A stretch of DNA of 42,958 bases from Blautia sp. AF19-10LB (GTDB lineage: Bacteria > Bacillota > Clostridia > Lachnospirales > Lachnospiraceae). The notes beneath the pieces are model-generated. The model searched no databases. It had not been told where the DNA came from and saw nothing but the letters and a program-made list of their open reading frames with translations. Position 1 is the first letter of the stretch; each line of letters begins with the position of its first letter. The DNA lies in the NCBI RefSeq assembly GCF_003461245.1, contig NZ_QTWS01000032.1:222-43179 (forward strand), read 5' to 3'. Positions 24,215 through 33,727 of this stretch are shown here, one piece after another. The position numbers were made by a program, and so were the translations under genes.

Positions 24215-25687
24215 ATGAGTGCAGGGTTACATTCAAAATGGAATCGTACTTTAACCTGGATGTTGTCGGCGGCTCTTATAGCTCAGGGAGGCACAGTAGT
24301 ATACGCCGGTGATCTGGGGGATGAAGCGGCAGTCGAGGCTTTTTCTGAGGATAATTACGAAGCTGATGATGCAGCCAGTGATCTGGAGTTCTCAGGCGAT
24401 GAGGAAACTGTAATTGAGGACAGCACAGATGAAAGCACAGAGAATATTGATGCAGAGACCAGCGAAGGAGACGAACAGACAGATGCAGATGCTGATTTCC
24501 AGTCTGAGGCAGATTTCACTTCTGAAGTTCAGGTGGAAGAGGAGACTTCAATCGCAGATGGGCTTTATCTTGGCGATATACCTGCTGATAATTCTATCGG
24601 TCAGATCATAGACGGTAATGTTGTATTTAATGGAGTTTCTGAGGAAACCAGTCTCTTTGTACCGGTTTATGGTGAGAAGGGCGGCAGCAAAATTGCAGTC
24701 AGAGATATGACATGGGAATCCAGTGATGAATCTGTTGTGAGTATTTTTGATACAGATTCCGACGATCAGTTACAGTTAAGAAGCCATAAGGCAGGTGGTG
24801 CTGTTGTAACAGGAACTTACCAGCCAACAGATGAGAATGGAGCTGTATCCGGCGAGCCAATGACCATCAGCATTCGTGTTTTTGTTAAGGGAATTGTGCT
24901 TGCAGCAGGCTCTGACAGCATTCAGTTATCTTTAAATGAGGATCTGTCTGTACAGGCAATTGGCTATAAACTGATTGATGGAACAGGTGAGGATGGAACA
25001 GCGGCAGATGGACAGGATGTTATCTGGAATGTGGATGATCCGCAGATTGCAGAAGTGGATGACAATGGAAATCTGATCGCGAAAGCCCCTGGTGAGACAA
25101 CTGTAACTCTTACATGGGGTGCATTTACAGCAACAAGCAAAGTAAGTGTTACCGGTACGGGAATAAAGCTGACACCAGCCAGCCGTAGTATTAAGCAGAC
25201 TGGTGCAACTATCATTTTTGCAGAGACATGGGATGGCACAGAGAAGAATGACAGTCCGTCAGTTACATGGACCAGTTCTGATCCGTCTGTCGCAACAGTT
25301 GATGATAAGGGAATTGTTACCGGCATCGGTACGGGTACAACCGATATCGTTGCAGCCTGGAATGGTGTTCAGTCCGAACCGCTCCAGATCAAAGTCACAC
25401 CGGCAACGGATGTATCTGTAACGACACAATGGGAAGACAGCGGCGCACTGACCGTTCGTCCGGATCAGGTTGATGTTCAGCTGCTTTCCAATGGATTTGA
25501 ATATGACAGCATTACACTTGGCACAGATACCGAGTGGAGACATGTGTGGGTACTCCTGGATTCTCAGGATGAGGATGGTCTTCCGATTACCTATGATGTT
25601 GTAGTTGCGGCTCCGATTGGTTATACCGCAGAAGTACAGGGCAGTGCTTCAGAAGGATTTACTGTGGTATATCGTCCAGCGAAATAA
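24215..25687 (+). CDS. Secreted Big_2 domain protein with acidic linker
   Basis: This 490-residue protein has an N-terminal signal peptide (TLTWMLSAALIAQGG, cleavage near VYAGD), then about 85 residues very rich in Glu, Asp and Ser, and then at least two clear Ig-like Big_2 repeats. Their hallmarks are VIWNVDDPQIAEVDDNG with APGETTVTLTW, and VTWTSSDPSVATVDDKG with GTGTTDIVAAW. A more degenerate repeat (TWESSDESVVSIFD) precedes them. The C-terminal 85 residues form another beta-rich domain. No sortase motif is visible, so it may be released or held by an unrecognised anchor. ATG 24215 follows AGAGGG; upstream codons have no RBS. Confidence 0.85.
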   Translation: MSAGLHSKWNRTLTWMLSAALIAQGGTVVYAGDLGDEAAVEAFSEDNYEADDAASDLEFSGDEETVIEDSTDESTENIDAETSEGDEQTDADADFQSEADFTSEVQVEEETSIADGLYLGDIPADNSIGQIIDGNVVFNGVSEETSLFVPVYGEKGGSKIAVRDMTWESSDESVVSIFDTDSDDQLQLRSHKAGGAVVTGTYQPTDENGAVSGEPMTISIRVFVKGIVLAAGSDSIQLSLNEDLSVQAIGYKLIDGTGEDGTAADGQDVIWNVDDPQIAEVDDNGNLIAKAPGETTVTLTWGAFTATSKVSVTGTGIKLTPASRSIKQTGATIIFAETWDGTEKNDSPSVTWTSSDPSVATVDDKGIVTGIGTGTTDIVAAWNGVQSEPLQIKVTPATDVSVTTQWEDSGALTVRPDQVDVQLLSNGFEYDSITLGTDTEWRHVWVLLDSQDEDGLPITYDVVVAAPIGYTAEVQGSASEGFTVVYRPAK

Positions 25688-25705
25688 CGGAAGCAATTTT
25701 ATGGC

Positions 25706-25744
25706 ATAAGCCCTTGATGTTACAGCACTGAGGGCTTATTTTAT
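25706..25744 (+). terminator. Terminator after the large Big_2 gene
   Basis: ATAAGCCCT (25706-25714) pairs with AGGGCTTAT (25731-25739), followed by TTTTATT. Confidence 0.8.
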
Positions 25745-25890
25745 TGTATAATTGCAATAAATTCTCATTAACGGGCAAAAAGTGTTCTGAATTTCAAAAA
25801 ACTCTGCCCACAAATAATGTCACATCTTGAAATATGAAAAATAATACGTATAATTTTAACTATCGAATCGGCGAGTATGAAAGAGAAAAA

Positions 25891-25929
25891 CCGTATATTC
25901 AGGAGTTTACCTGAGTATACGGCTTTTTT
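25891..25929. terminator. Bidirectional terminator for the HTH regulator gene
   Basis: CCGTATATTCAGG (25891-25903) pairs with CCTGAGTATACGG (25910-25922) with one mismatch. T residues follow on the right and A residues flank on the left, so it also terminates the minus-strand regulator mRNA. Confidence 0.85.
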
Positions 25930-25933
25930 ATTG

Positions 25934-27397
25934 TTAAGAAAGTTCTCCATTTTCCAATTGGTATATAATACTTTCTACGTATGTGGCAGCTTCTTCTGAA
26001 GTGTAGAAACTGCTTTCCAGCATATTCTGGAGATAATCAAGAAATGTTTCAAGAAGTCCATACTCCTGGATCGTAAATAGCATGACTTCTCCATTATATT
26101 TCTGAAAAATCAATGTTCCGACATTTCCACGAATACAAAGATGCAGGTTGGATGGAAGATGGTTTAATGGCTTTTGCAGAATTCTGTAAGAACCCTTGCG
26201 GCAGCTTTCGGCAACTCCATGTAGCATCTCGATTCGGTGCTCAACAGTAAATTTATGATAAAAAACTTCTGGAATCTCGGCAGTCCGTCCGGATGTAGCA
26301 AACTGAAGAAGTCCGTCAGCTGTAAAATATACATAAGTCTGGCTGTCTGTGAGTCTTTTCATATTTCCTCTAAAAGCAAGGGCAGCCTGTTTGATAATTT
26401 CCTCACTGTGCGGAATATCATAATTAAATGCCTGTTTCAGAATCTTTTCGCTGATAAATGGTGTAATACAGACTTCCGGTTGAAGGGCAAAAGTAGGTGC
26501 CTCTTCAGAAACTTCAAAAATTGTATTGAAAACATTCGAAAAATTATCCGGCAGAAAAGCAGTTGGCAGAAATAACTGTGAACATTGTTCCAGATAAGTA
26601 TTGTACATTTCCTGAAGCATATGTATTACATCAGAATTGCGGTAAAAGATTCCTGACTGTCCGTCAGCAGTACACATCAGCGCTGCATCGGAAGTCAGAA
26701 TCATACATGGAAAAATATTCATATTCTGGTAATGAGATGGAATATTATCATAATAATACCATAATGTATAATTCAATCCAGACATGTAGATTGGGAAAAT
26801 CGCATCCAGATACTTCAGGTTTACAAGCTCATGCTGTTCTGTAAAGGTGTCTTCACTGTTCAGACAGAGGATATGCTGAACTTCCAGGGTATCAGACGGA
26901 GCCAGCGTGGAGAGCAGATGAAAAACAAATTCATGATCTGGCTGTAGAAACAGTGATATCTTGCCGGAAGACCTGGATGCTTCGGCGAGGAACATTTTGT
27001 GGATGAAATAGTTGACGCTCTGAAGACTGGTCAGGACTGTGCAGTCCGATTCCTGATTATTCTGGATAAGTTTTGAGGAAAAAATAAATTCATCCGGTGA
27101 TACAGAGGAATGACTTGGAAAGTGCCGGATAAAATTTTCTACACTTTTGCGCTTGTAGTAGACTTCCGGACCGATCACAGTCACTTCCCAGGCTTCCTCG
27201 AAACGCTGTGTTTCTGCTGGCGTCAGGTGCATGAACTGGGCCATTTTTTCAAAAATATCTTTGGACGGCGGATTGCGTTTACCACTGATCAGCTTGTACA
27301 TGGTAGAGCGGTCAATTCCGCAATATTTGGTCATAGGTGCAACTTTGACGTGCCTGGCTTTGATATATTCGGTAAGAACCTCCGAAAATGCTGACAT
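25934..27397 (-). CDS. Large HTH regulator with an unknown 400-residue sensor region
   Basis: The 487-residue protein has an XRE/Cro-like helix-turn-helix at about residues 5-65 (TKYCGIDRSTMYKLISGKR, then FEKMAQFMHLTPAE). The remaining 420 residues show no transmembrane helix and no domain that I recognise; they contain regular alternation of hydrophobic and polar stretches suggesting a folded alpha/beta sensor, with aromatic-rich LNYTLWYYYDN and FPIYMSG. Similar large HTH proteins occur in Lachnospiraceae without assigned function. GGAAGGAG precedes the ATG; part of it can pair with CCGGAA at 27437-27442, so access to the RBS may be modulated. A HicB-like gene lies 53 bases upstream on the same strand. 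Confidence 0.78.
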   Translation of the reverse strand: MSAFSEVLTEYIKARHVKVAPMTKYCGIDRSTMYKLISGKRNPPSKDIFEKMAQFMHLTPAETQRFEEAWEVTVIGPEVYYKRKSVENFIRHFPSHSSVSPDEFIFSSKLIQNNQESDCTVLTSLQSVNYFIHKMFLAEASRSSGKISLFLQPDHEFVFHLLSTLAPSDTLEVQHILCLNSEDTFTEQHELVNLKYLDAIFPIYMSGLNYTLWYYYDNIPSHYQNMNIFPCMILTSDAALMCTADGQSGIFYRNSDVIHMLQEMYNTYLEQCSQLFLPTAFLPDNFSNVFNTIFEVSEEAPTFALQPEVCITPFISEKILKQAFNYDIPHSEEIIKQAALAFRGNMKRLTDSQTYVYFTADGLLQFATSGRTAEIPEVFYHKFTVEHRIEMLHGVAESCRKGSYRILQKPLNHLPSNLHLCIRGNVGTLIFQKYNGEVMLFTIQEYGLLETFLDYLQNMLESSFYTSEEAATYVESIIYQLENGELS

Positions 27398-27450
27398 GTT
27401 AAAAACTCCTTCCGGGTTGATTTGATATGATGAAATCCGGAAAAGGAATT

Positions 27451-27729
27451 TTATTCATCCCATCCCTCATAAAAACGGATATTTACAGAAATATTCCGGA
27501 CGATATCGCCTTCTTCAAGTTCCAGGTCGTCTGCATCAGAAACAGGCGGGAGCTGGCAGTCATCCTCATCAAGTTCCAGAGAGATCCAGTTGTAAGCAGC
27601 GGCATTTGCCTCCTCAATTGCTTCATCCAGAGTCTCGCCCTCTCCGAAACAATCCTCAAGATCCGGGAAAAATCCCTTATAAGTACCTTTATCAGTTTTG
27701 CGGAATACCGCAGGATAAATAAATTTCAT
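27451..27729 (-). CDS. Orphan HicB-like protein
   Basis: This 92-residue protein starts MKFIYPAVF and continues YKGFFPDLEDCFGEGETLDEAIEEAN, split by a loop; the partial RNase-H fold with FPDLxxCxxxGxTLxEA is the HicB antitoxin hallmark. The acidic C-terminus (LELDEDDCQLPP, DDLELEEGD) replaces the DNA-binding tail of many HicB antitoxins. No HicA toxin gene (about 60 residues) is adjacent on either side, so it is an orphan. Many such solo HicB proteins exist without known toxins. ATG 27729 is chosen because GGAGATG lies upstream; a start further upstream would add nine residues without an RBS. Confidence 0.85.
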   Translation of the reverse strand: MKFIYPAVFRKTDKGTYKGFFPDLEDCFGEGETLDEAIEEANAAAYNWISLELDEDDCQLPPVSDADDLELEEGDIVRNISVNIRFYEGWDE

Positions 27730-27854
27730 GATACACATCTCCTTTTTACTCAATGTTAATAGTATATCATATCAGGTGGAAAAAAAGCAGAAGATTTTGT
27801 ATAATGGTGGAAAATGAATGGATAGTTTGCAAAAAAATACAAAGGAGATGTGAA

Positions 27855-28685
27855 ATGGCAGTCAAACTTATCGCCAGCGACCTGGACGGGACCCTGCTGA
27901 CAAACAAAAAAGAACTTTCTCCACGTACAAGAGAAGCCCTTGATCTGGCGGCAGCACAGGGAATCTACCTTGTGCCGGCAACGGGCAGATCCTTTGAATC
28001 TGTACCTGAGATGATCCGTGAGTACCCGGGAGTGGAATATCTGATCACAGCCAATGGCGGCGCTGTTTATTCTGTCAGCGAAAAGAAGCGCGTTTACCAG
28101 TGCCTTATGACACCGGAGTCTGTAGACGCTGCGATTGCTGTAAGAAAAAGAGAAAAAATGGTCATGGAGGTCGTCGTCGACGGTGTTCCCTACGCAGAGG
28201 AAGCGTATGTCAGAGATCCCGTCCGCTATCTGGCGACAGAGTACGGGGCAAGATATATCAAGGCAACGAGGACTCCTGTGAAGGATATCATTGAGTTTGC
28301 AGCGCAGCATGCGAAAGAACTGGACAGCATCTCCTTCGTATGCAGCCATGAGGACAGGAACCGCCTGTATACATCCCTGGAGAAAGAGATTCCGGATATC
28401 TACGTGACTTCCTCTGTGTCAAATCTTCTCGAAATGGGGCACAAAGATGCAGGGAAAGGCAAAACTCTATTGTGGCTTCTGGATAAACTCGGGATCTCCC
28501 CGGAAGAAGCGATGGCATTTGGTGACGCAGACAACGACAGCAGTATGCTGGAAGCAGTAAAATACGGCATCGCAATGGGAAATGCCACCGAAAACTGCAA
28601 GAAATCCGCCGCCTGCGTGACCGGAACAAACGAAGAAGACGGTGTGGCCGAGGCTATTTTATCGCACATAAAATGTGAAATTTAA
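27855..28685 (+). CDS. Cof-type HAD-IIB phosphatase
   Basis: The 276-residue protein has the HAD motifs ASDLDGTLLTN (nucleophile Asp9, acid Asp11), ATGRS (motif II), the lysine in KGKTLLWLL (motif III), and GDADNDSSML (motif IV). The C2B cap between about 85 and 190 puts it in the Cof/YidA group, which dephosphorylates sugar phosphates or FMN/PLP-type substrates. The start ATG 27855 follows AAAGGAGATG. A TATAAT at 27799-27804 is a possible -10. It stands ahead of the trp leader but has separate promoters. Confidence 0.92.
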   Translation: MAVKLIASDLDGTLLTNKKELSPRTREALDLAAAQGIYLVPATGRSFESVPEMIREYPGVEYLITANGGAVYSVSEKKRVYQCLMTPESVDAAIAVRKREKMVMEVVVDGVPYAEEAYVRDPVRYLATEYGARYIKATRTPVKDIIEFAAQHAKELDSISFVCSHEDRNRLYTSLEKEIPDIYVTSSVSNLLEMGHKDAGKGKTLLWLLDKLGISPEEAMAFGDADNDSSMLEAVKYGIAMGNATENCKKSAACVTGTNEEDGVAEAILSHIKCEI

Positions 28686-28694
28686 CTAACCCTA

Positions 28695-28723
28695 TTGACA
28701 ATGGAAAAAAATCGTGATATTTT
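28695..28723 (+). promoter_or_regulatory. Sigma-A promoter of the trp operon
   Basis: TTGACA (28695-28700) and TATTTT (28718-28723) are 17 bases apart, immediately upstream of the T-box leader. Confidence 0.8.
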
Positions 28724-28749
28724 ATAGAAAATTTGATTTAGTTAATTAA

Positions 28750-29030
28750 ACCGTTGAAGCGGAGATAAAAACTATCATGCGCGCACAGAGAGTCCGGGAG
28801 GGTGAGAGCCGGGTGGAAATGCAGATTGTTAAATGGACCGCTGAGGGCACAGGGAAAGGCGATCGCTTAGTATTCTGTGACGTGAGGCATACGTCAGTTG
28901 CCGGGAATATGAAGGTATTCCGCAAAGCGCACGGGTCATTCCGTGAATCAAGGTGGCACCGCGGGTGAATTTTAACGCTCGTCCTTGACAGAGAGCAGAT
29001 TCTGTCATGGGCGGGCTTTCTTTTTTGCTC
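28750..29030 (+). ncRNA. Tryptophan T-box leader with terminator
   Basis: The T-box core AAGGTGGCACCGCGGGT is at 28950-28966. Stem I is closed by AGCGG near 28757 and CCGCT near 28838, and its specifier loop shows AAATGGACC with TGG at 28834-28836, the Trp codon. The terminator hairpin pairs GCTCGTCC (28977-28984) with GGGCGGGC (29009-29016) and TGACAGA with TCTGTCA, followed by TTTCTTTTTT. Uncharged tRNA-Trp should bind, stabilise the antiterminator and let RNA polymerase enter trpE; charged tRNA leads to termination. Confidence 0.95.
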
Positions 29031-29069
29031 TGACAGGAACAAACAGTAATACACAGGGAGGTATGATCC

Positions 29070-30554
29070 ATGTATCCTACGATAGAAACCATCAGAGAGA
29101 TCGCAGCAAAAGGTCAGTACAAAAGAGTTCCGGTCTGCCGGGAAGTATACGCAGACAGATATACACCGGTAGAAGTTATGAGGACTTTAAGGAAGGCGAG
29201 CAGGCATTGTTATCTGCTTGAAAGTGCCAGCCAGACAGAGGTGTGGGGACGCTATTCTTTCCTCGGATATGAGCCGGCCATGGAGATTACCTGCACGGAC
29301 GGAGCAATGAAGATCCGCCGCACGGAAGGCGAAGATCAGGGTGAGATCACAAAGCAGGTTGCACATCCGGGAGACACTTTAAGAGAGATCCTGAAAGAAT
29401 ACAAGAGCCCGGTGATTGAAGATATGCCACCGTTTACCGGCGGTTTGGTCGGATATTTTTCCTATGATTACATCAAATACAGCGAGCCGAAATTAAAGCT
29501 TGGCGAACACGAAGATCCGGATTTCAGAGACATGGATCTGATGCTTTTTGACCAGGTGATCGCCTTTGACCATTACAGACAGAAAGTACTTCTGATCACA
29601 GGAGTCATGCTGGACGACCTGGAAAATTCTTACCAGAAAGCAGAGAAAAAACTTCAGGAAATGGCAGATCTGATCCGAAACGGACAGAAGGCTGAGTTCC
29701 TGCCATTACAGCTTGATTCTGAGATCAAACCGCAGTTCCCGAAAGAAAAATACTGCCAGATGGTAGAAAAAGCAAAACATTATATCCATGAGGGAGACAT
29801 CTTCCAGGTGGTGCTTTCCAACCCGATGAGAGCAAAAGCAGAGGGAAGTTTATTTGATACTTACAGAGTCTTGAGAGCAACAAATCCGTCACCGTATATG
29901 TTTTATTTTTCCAGTGATGACATCGAACTTGCAGGTGCTTCACCGGAAACCCTGGTAAAACTGGAGGACAAAAAACTTACCACTTTCCCACTGGCAGGAA
30001 CCAGACCGAGAGGCAAGACAAAGCAGGAAGACAGGGAACTGGAAGAGGAACTTCTGAAAGATGAGAAGGAACTTGCAGAGCACAACATGCTGGTCGATCT
30101 GGGACGAAATGACATCGGAAGGATCAGCAAGATCGGAACGGTAGAAGTGGAAAAATACATGAGTGTGGAGCATTTTTCACAGGTTATGCACATCGGTTCC
30201 ACAGTCGCAGGAGAGCTTCGAGAAGACAAAGATGCGATAGATGCAGTCGACTCCATCCTCCCGGCAGGAACACTTTCCGGGGCACCGAAGTTCCGTGCCT
30301 GCCAGATCATCGAAGAGCTGGAACAGAGCAAACGAGGCATTTACGGCGGCGCGATCGGATATCTGGATTTTGCAGGAAACCTTGATAGCTGCATTGCGAT
30401 CCGTCTTGTATACAAGAAAAAAGGTGAGATCTGCATCCGCTCCGGAGCAGGGATCGTAGCAGACAGCGTTCCGGAAAAAGAATTCGAAGAGTGCTGCAAC
30501 AAGGCAAGAGCCGTAGTTCTGGCAATCCAAAAAGCACAGGAGGGATTGGAATGA
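29070..30554 (+). CDS. trpE: Anthranilate synthase component I
   Basis: The 494-residue protein makes anthranilate from chorismate with ammonia from TrpG. Motifs include YLLESAS (the LLES feedback-inhibition site for tryptophan), FTGGLVGYFSYDYIKY, AGASPETLVKLED, PLAGTRPRGKT and DLGRNDIGRIS near 345-360, all matching chorismate-binding enzymes. GGGAGG precedes the ATG, 40 bases after the T-box terminator. The stop overlaps the trpG start (ATGA), so the two subunits are made in equal amounts. Confidence 0.97.
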   Translation: MYPTIETIREIAAKGQYKRVPVCREVYADRYTPVEVMRTLRKASRHCYLLESASQTEVWGRYSFLGYEPAMEITCTDGAMKIRRTEGEDQGEITKQVAHPGDTLREILKEYKSPVIEDMPPFTGGLVGYFSYDYIKYSEPKLKLGEHEDPDFRDMDLMLFDQVIAFDHYRQKVLLITGVMLDDLENSYQKAEKKLQEMADLIRNGQKAEFLPLQLDSEIKPQFPKEKYCQMVEKAKHYIHEGDIFQVVLSNPMRAKAEGSLFDTYRVLRATNPSPYMFYFSSDDIELAGASPETLVKLEDKKLTTFPLAGTRPRGKTKQEDRELEEELLKDEKELAEHNMLVDLGRNDIGRISKIGTVEVEKYMSVEHFSQVMHIGSTVAGELREDKDAIDAVDSILPAGTLSGAPKFRACQIIEELEQSKRGIYGGAIGYLDFAGNLDSCIAIRLVYKKKGEICIRSGAGIVADSVPEKEFEECCNKARAVVLAIQKAQEGLE

Positions 30555-31126
30555 TCGTACTGATTGATAATTATGACAGCTTTTCCTACAACGTATATCA
30601 GCTGATCGGTTCCGTAGAACCGGACATCAAAGTTGTTCGAAATGATGAATATACAGTAGAAGAAATCGAGGCAATGAAACCGGAAGCACTGATCCTTTCA
30701 CCGGGACCGGGCAAGCCGTCAGACGCAGGAATCTGCATCGAAGCAATTAAATATTTTGCAGGAAAACTTCCAATCTTCGGCATCTGTCTTGGACATCAGG
30801 CAATCTGTGAAGCCTTCGGCGGCAGAGTTTCCTACGCAAAAGAACTGATGCACGGCAAGAAAAAAACAATCTATACCGTCGGAGAAAGCAAACTTTTTGA
30901 AGGACTGGGAGACAGCTTCCAGGCAGCCAGATACCATTCACTGGCAGCAGTAAGAGATAAACTTCCGGAGATTTTAAGAGTCACAGCAGAGGCAGAAGAC
31001 GGCGAGATCATGGCAGTGGAACACACAGAATATCCAATCTATGGAGTACAGTTCCATCCCGAATCCGTTATGACACTGGATGGTAAAAAGATGGTAGAAA
31101 ACTTCATAAATGTTGTAAGAGTATAG
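30551..31126 (+). CDS. trpG: Anthranilate synthase glutamine amidotransferase
   Basis: The 191-residue class I amidotransferase feeds ammonia from glutamine to TrpE. The catalytic triad is Cys79 (GICLGHQA), His169 and Glu171 (VQFHPESV); [10 protein letters not shown] opens the protein as expected. ATG 30551 overlaps the trpE stop by four bases; GGAGGGATTGG lies just upstream. Unlike fused TrpGD proteins of enterics, it is a stand-alone subunit. Confidence 0.97.
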   Translation: MIVLIDNYDSFSYNVYQLIGSVEPDIKVVRNDEYTVEEIEAMKPEALILSPGPGKPSDAGICIEAIKYFAGKLPIFGICLGHQAICEAFGGRVSYAKELMHGKKKTIYTVGESKLFEGLGDSFQAARYHSLAAVRDKLPEILRVTAEAEDGEIMAVEHTEYPIYGVQFHPESVMTLDGKKMVENFINVVRV

Positions 31127-31143
31127 TTAAGGAGGACATGAAA

Positions 31144-32154
31144 ATGATCAAAGAAGCAATCGTAAAACTTTCAAAAAAAGAAAACTTAACATATCAGGAA
31201 GCAGAGACAGTCATGGATGAGATCATGAGCGGACAGGCGACACCGGTACAGATGTCTTCCTATCTGACAGCACTTTCCATGAAGGGTGAGACCATCGATG
31301 AGATCACCGCTTCCGCAGCAGGAATGCGCGCGCACTGCATCAAATTACTGCATGATTTGGATGTCCTGGAGATCGTAGGAACCGGCGGTGACGGAGCAAA
31401 CTCCTTCAACATTTCCACCACTTCCTCACTGGTGATCGCAGCAGGCGGCGTGCCGGTAGCAAAGCATGGAAACCGTGCAGCATCCTCCAAGAGTGGTGCA
31501 GCAGATGTTCTTGAAGCACTTGGAGTAAACATCACGATCTCCCCGGAAAAAAGTGCAGAACTTCTCAAAAAGATCAACATCTGTTTCCTGTTTGCACAGA
31601 ATTATCATATCGCAATGAAGTACGTAGCACCGATCCGTAAGGAACTTGGAATCCGTACCGTATTCAATATCCTCGGACCTTTGAGCAACCCGGCAGGAGC
31701 AAATATGCAACTGATGGGTGTGTTTGATCAGAGTCTTGTAGAGCCATTGGCACAGGTTATGGCGAAGCTTGGTGTGACAAAAGGAATGGTAGTTTTTGGA
31801 CAGGACAAACTGGATGAGATCTCGATGAGCGCACCGACTTCTGTCTGCGAGATCAAGGACGGATGGTTCCAGTCTTACGAGATCACACCGGAGCAGTTCG
31901 GTTATACAAGATGCTCCAAAGATGATCTGGTTGGCGGAACTCCGGCAGAAAATGCAGAGATCACGAAAGCGATCCTGAAAGGCGAAGAGAAGGGACCGAA
32001 GCGTCAGGCAGTATGCCTCAACGCCGGAGCTGCACTCTATATCGCAGGCAAAGCAGAAACCATGGAAGCAGGTGTACGCATGGCAGAAGAACTGATCGAC
32101 AGCGGTGCAGCACTGAAGAAATTAGAGGAATTCATTCAGGAATCTAACGCTTGA
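31144..32154 (+). CDS. trpD: Anthranilate phosphoribosyltransferase
   Basis: The 336-residue enzyme joins anthranilate to PRPP. It has the [21 protein letters not shown]-binding loop (about 79-95), the [21 protein letters not shown] motif (about 106-126) and the N-terminal helical domain. ATG 31144 is preferred because AAGGAGGA lies eight bases ahead; the ATG two codons upstream (31138) is too close to it. Confidence 0.97.
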   Translation: MIKEAIVKLSKKENLTYQEAETVMDEIMSGQATPVQMSSYLTALSMKGETIDEITASAAGMRAHCIKLLHDLDVLEIVGTGGDGANSFNISTTSSLVIAAGGVPVAKHGNRAASSKSGAADVLEALGVNITISPEKSAELLKKINICFLFAQNYHIAMKYVAPIRKELGIRTVFNILGPLSNPAGANMQLMGVFDQSLVEPLAQVMAKLGVTKGMVVFGQDKLDEISMSAPTSVCEIKDGWFQSYEITPEQFGYTRCSKDDLVGGTPAENAEITKAILKGEEKGPKRQAVCLNAGAALYIAGKAETMEAGVRMAEELIDSGAALKKLEEFIQESNA

Positions 32155-32184
32155 ATGACCGATTAGAAAAGGAAATTTTTTACT

Positions 32185-33021
32185 ATGAACATATTAAATG
32201 AGATCGCTGAGAAGACGAGAGAGCGCATCGAAAAAGACAAAAAAGAGATGCCGAGAGAGGATCTGATCCGTGAGATCCAGCAGAAAAAAGTGCAGATGCT
32301 TCTCAATCCGCTGATCCAGTCTGAGACAGCAAAAACGCCGCATAGTTTTTATCAGGCACTAAAAAAACCGGGAATGTCCTATATCTGTGAAGTCAAAAAA
32401 GCATCCCCGTCCAAGGGGCTGATCGCACCGGATTTTCCGTATCTGGACATCGCAAAAGAGTATAAAGCAGCCGGTGCATCCGCGATTTCCTGCCTGACGG
32501 AACCGTTTTATTTCCAGGGTTCTGACCAGTATTTATGGGAGATTGCATCAGAAGTTGATATCCCGGTACTGCGAAAAGATTTCGTCATTGACGACTACAT
32601 GATCCTGCAGGCGGCAGCTTATGGTGCAGCCGCAGTGCTCCTGATCTGTGCATTACTTGACGATAAACAGCTTCGGGAATACCGCGAAATGGCAGAAGAT
32701 CTGGGAATGGATGCCCTGGTGGAAGCACACGATGCAGAGGAAGTTGCGAGAGCTTTAAAGAGCGGAGCAAGGATCATCGGAGTCAACAACCGTGACCTCA
32801 GAACCTTCGAGGTGGATATGGCGAACAGCATCAACCTTCGCGAACTTGCACCGGAGAATGTGATCTTTGTTTCCGAGAGCGGCATCCGCACATCGGAGGA
32901 CATCAAGCGTCTGCATGATAACCAGATCGAGGCTGTGCTGATCGGAGAAACCCTGATGCGAAGTCCGGACAAAAAAGCAGCACTCGAAGAACTGAATGGA
33001 GCACCGTTGACTGAGGATTGA
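32185..33021 (+). CDS. trpC: Indole-3-glycerol phosphate synthase
   Basis: The 278-residue TIM-barrel enzyme closes the indole ring. It shows CEVKKASPSKG with the catalytic Lys, LRKDFVIDDYMI, GVNNRDLRTF, and FVSESGIRT. The length is typical of monofunctional TrpC. AAAGGAAA precedes the ATG, and its stop TGA is followed within 11 bases by the trpF start region. Confidence 0.97.
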   Translation: MNILNEIAEKTRERIEKDKKEMPREDLIREIQQKKVQMLLNPLIQSETAKTPHSFYQALKKPGMSYICEVKKASPSKGLIAPDFPYLDIAKEYKAAGASAISCLTEPFYFQGSDQYLWEIASEVDIPVLRKDFVIDDYMILQAAAYGAAAVLLICALLDDKQLREYREMAEDLGMDALVEAHDAEEVARALKSGARIIGVNNRDLRTFEVDMANSINLRELAPENVIFVSESGIRTSEDIKRLHDNQIEAVLIGETLMRSPDKKAALEELNGAPLTED

Positions 33022-33032
33022 GAAACAGAGAG

Positions 33033-33680
33033 ATGCAGGAAATGACAGCTCAGGATCATAGCAAAGCTAAGATAAAAATATGTGGGCTCAGGCGCAGAGA
33101 AGACATCCTCGCCGTCAATGAGGCGAAGCCGGATTACTGTGGATTTATCATAGAATTTCCCAAAAGTTTCCGGAGTGTAACGGCAGATGAAGTGAGAGAT
33201 CTGGTGAAAGATCTGATCCAGGAGATCCAGCCGGTTGGAGTGTTTGTCGATGCACCGATGGAGCTGGTAAGATCACTTCTGGATGACGGAACGCTTGCAC
33301 TTGCACAGCTTCACGGACAGGAAAATGAGTCCTATATCAGAGAATTAAAAACATACACAGACAAGCCGATCATCAAAGCGTTTTCCATAAAAACAGCCGA
33401 AGATATCGAGAAAGCACTGCAAAGCCCGGCAGATTACATCCTGCTGGATCAGGGCGGCGGAGGAACCGGAAAGACTTTTGACTGGTCTTTGATCCCGGAG
33501 ATCCAGAGACCGTTTTTTCTCGCAGGAGGCATCGGAGCCGCCAATCTGGAACAGGCGATCCGGGAAATCCATCCATATGCGGTGGATCTAAGCAGCAGTG
33601 TGGAGACAGAAAAGTGGAAAGATCCGACGAAGATCCGGCAGGTTGTGGATATCGTCAGGAAAATGAAAGAAACAAAGTAA
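33033..33680 (+). CDS. trpF: Phosphoribosylanthranilate isomerase
   Basis: The 215-residue TIM barrel performs the Amadori isomerisation before TrpC. KICGLRRREDI supplies the catalytic Cys; VFVDAP, LHGQE, ILLDQGGGGTGKTFDW and LAGGIGAAN are family motifs, and the general acid Asp is in VDLSSSVE. The N-terminus is uncertain: ATG 33033 and ATG 33042 both have only weak purine stretches, and a TTG overlaps the trpC stop. Translational coupling to trpC is likely. Confidence 0.95.
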   Translation: MQEMTAQDHSKAKIKICGLRRREDILAVNEAKPDYCGFIIEFPKSFRSVTADEVRDLVKDLIQEIQPVGVFVDAPMELVRSLLDDGTLALAQLHGQENESYIRELKTYTDKPIIKAFSIKTAEDIEKALQSPADYILLDQGGGGTGKTFDWSLIPEIQRPFFLAGGIGAANLEQAIREIHPYAVDLSSSVETEKWKDPTKIRQVVDIVRKMKETK

Positions 33681-33727
33681 TTATATAAAGAAACAAGGTG
33701 TTTGGAAGAATATAGAGGAGGACACAA

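Noticed and set aside
27451..27753. A complete HicAB toxin-antitoxin pair
   Set aside because: Only the HicB-like gene is present; no HicA-sized frame with the conserved His motif lies on either side.
30903..31126. Possible fusion or readthrough between trpG and trpD as in enteric TrpGD
   Set aside because: trpG ends with a clear stop and trpD has its own RBS and start, so they are separate.
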